A stretch of 64,000 nucleotides of DNA from Meconema thalassinum (taxonomy: Eukaryota; Arthropoda; Insecta; Orthoptera; Tettigoniidae): NCBI GenBank assembly GCA_946902985.2, contig OX336395.1, positions 290,713,065 through 290,777,064 of the forward strand. The letters run 5' to 3'. A program made the translations under genes and the position numbers. A model generated the notes under the pieces. The model did no database searches, was not told the DNA's origin, and was given only the letters and a program-made list of their open reading frames with translations. Shown here piece after piece: positions 62,655 to 64,000 of the stretch (positions within the stretch are counted from its first letter, which is position 1; the number at the start of each line of letters is the position of its first letter).

Positions 62655-63107
62655 ATTAGGAAGTCATTTTTATAATCTTTGTCTGGAGCGTGGCGCTGTA
62701 TGGAAGTGAAACTTGAACTATTGGTGCTGGAGGAAAGAGGAGAATTGAAGTGTTTGAAATGTGGTGTTACAGGAGAATGATGAAGATCAGAAGGGTCGAT
62801 AGGGTAACAAATGAAGAGGTATTAAGACGAGTGGGAGAGGAGAGATGTTTCTGACGACTGCTAATGAAGAGAGGAGGTAGGTTGGTAGGACATATACTAA
62901 TACACCCAAGAATAGCAAGCTTAATTACAGAAGGAAGGGTCGAGGACAAGAACTGTAGGGGTAGACCAACGTTAGAATATGCTAAACAGATTGCCTCAGA
63001 TGTAGGTGTGGTAACTATGTAGAGATGAAACGATTAGCTCAGGACAGGGAGGCGTGGACAGCTACATCAAACCAGTCAAAAGACTGAAGACTCAAACAAC
63101 AGCAACA
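62655..63107 (+). pseudogene. LINE-B 3' fragment
   Basis: It follows the copy at 4930-5328 (GTCTGGAGCGTGGCGCTGTA, GTGGTGTTACAGGAGAATGA, GGACAAGAACTGTAGGGGTA). It ends with the shared terminus CAGTCAAAAGACTGAAGACT plus CAAACAACAGCAACAA. Stops interrupt the frame. Confidence 0.75.
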
Positions 63108-63350
63108 ATCGGGTGAGTTGGCCGTGGTCGTTACGGCGTGGCTGTAGGCAGTCGCTCACATCCAGGATGCGTGTAGGTTCGATAATCCCCCCGCCGGCAA
63201 ACTTGAAGATGGTCTTCTGTGGTTTCCCATCTTCCTTCCAGGCAAATGCCGGGATTGGTCCCTAACTATAGGCCACAGCCGCTACCTTCCAACTCCTCGT
63301 CCTTACATTCACACTTTCCTTCCCCACACAACACTCCACATGCGACGGTA
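63108..63350 (+). mobile_element. tRNA-derived SINE, family C
   Basis: The head GGGTGAGTTGGCCGTGGTCG and an imperfect B box, AGGTTCGATAATCCC, are followed by the body GTGGTTTCCCATCTTCCTTC, GGCAAATGCCGGGATTGGTC and CCACAGCCGCTACCTTCC. I recall this layout from SINEs of polyneopteran insects. The CAA-rich end of LINE-B directly precedes it. Confidence 0.65.
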
Positions 63351-63820
63351 CTTGTAGCCCACCCCATGGGTGTCCGCATAGAAGCTACTACAATCTCTGG
63401 CGAGTTGAACATGTCCTCGGAAACTCCCGACACTAAAAGCCATACGCTAAAAAAATAAACAACAAAGAATAGACTTTATACTGGTTTGTTGTTGAGATTA
63501 GTAGAAGACGTGTTAATTGCCCCCGCGTGTCACCAGCACTGAAGTGAGTGGAAAGCTGTTTCTGTATTTTAATTACAAATGCTGTCAGCTTGAGGAATAC
63601 GACCCGTGGGTTGCGCAAGTATTGAAGGTTACACCTGTGGCTAGTTTATGTGCACGCCACTTGTATTTCCCGAGTACAGTACAGTCAGGTGAAAATTAAG
63701 TGAAACCTGCCTAAGGCGGAACGCAATTGTTCCGGATTTATTTTCCCGTTTTCACAGGTTTCCGTTTTACATAGGTTTGACTGTTAATAAGACAAAATAC
63801 TCTACAAAAAATACTATAAG
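63351..63820. other. No gene seen
   Basis: It contains the short CACCCCATGGGTGTCCGC piece shared with 47315-47335 and 54150-54165, and a CCTGCCTAAGGCGGAA stretch. Short open frames here have no recognisable homology. Confidence 0.45.
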
Positions 63821-64000
63821 GTGCGTTCAAAAAGTAACGAGCCTGAGGCTGTAATGCGCAAACCGGTGACGACATCGGCTAATCGTGGCGTCTGCAACGA
63901 GGTGTGGTTCCGACCAGAGCATGGAAGGTCACAGCCCGTCACTAGAGGGCACGCGTGCACGCCATGTGACGATACAAAGAGAGCAGTAGCATGCATCAAT
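63821..64000. mobile_element. Probable end of a mariner-like element, cut by the window
   Basis: After a TA, GGTGCGTTCAAAAAGTAACG has the look of a mariner terminal repeat (GGTG...AAAAAGTAACG). The coding part and the other end lie beyond the window, so this cannot be confirmed here. Confidence 0.4.

Noticed and set aside
1..64000. Operons, ribosome-binding sites, bacterial promoters and terminators
   Set aside because: The sequence is eukaryotic; such signals are not meaningful here.

Overview
The window is eukaryotic, from the repeat-rich part of an arthropod genome, most likely an insect with a large genome. The evidence is the set of element families: BEL/Pao retrotransposons, a DD41D mariner, hAT, PIF/Harbinger, Helitron, LINE tails ending in a CAA-type repeat, several tRNA-headed SINE families, and AT-rich DNA with trinucleotide microsatellites. 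The SINE heads resemble families I associate with polyneopteran insects, but that is a weak inference. I found no convincing host protein-coding exon, no cellular rRNA or tRNA gene, and nothing prokaryotic. Almost everything that can be named is a transposable element, often nested two or three deep.

Layout. 1-8.3 kb holds MITE, SINE and LINE fragments, a solo LTR with a 4-bp target duplication, and a small DNA transposon. 8.4-11.5 kb is a repeat called element X here, carrying an intact DD41D mariner. 12.2-19.2 kb is a complete BEL/Pao insertion on the minus strand whose single ORF has lost 680 codons in frame. 19.6-23.4 kb is a Helitron made largely of ~645-bp tandem units. 24.1-25.9 kb is a PIF/Harbinger derivative inside a possible piggyBac-like element. 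26-28.2 kb holds SINEs and a dead Jockey-like LINE. 29.3-30.5 kb is a large foldback repeat with arms of about 575 bp.

30.7-31.5 kb is a tandem array of three 252-bp units, each able to fold as a type III-like hammerhead ribozyme. This is the most interesting item. 32.2-36.9 kb is a second copy of element X, broken by a 3.2-kb hAT element with a perfect 8-bp target duplication. 38.1-47.1 kb is a second BEL/Pao element with an intact 1723-residue gag-pol ORF. Its left LTR lacks the first 48 bp and is fused to a decayed copy of the ribozyme repeat. 47-64 kb is a mosaic of SINEs, minisatellites, LINE remnants, a Harbinger relic, a second foldback copy carrying a dead mariner, a Charlie-like hAT relic, and the probable end of another mariner.

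How the parts relate. BEL element 2 encodes everything that element 1 lacks, so a relative of it could have mobilised element 1 in trans. The SINEs depend on LINE machinery. The ribozyme array resembles the retrozyme and hammerhead-satellite repeats known from animal and plant genomes, including cave-cricket satellites; its self-cleavage is predicted from sequence only. Several insertions carry exact target duplications, given in the entries, and these date nested events relative to one another.
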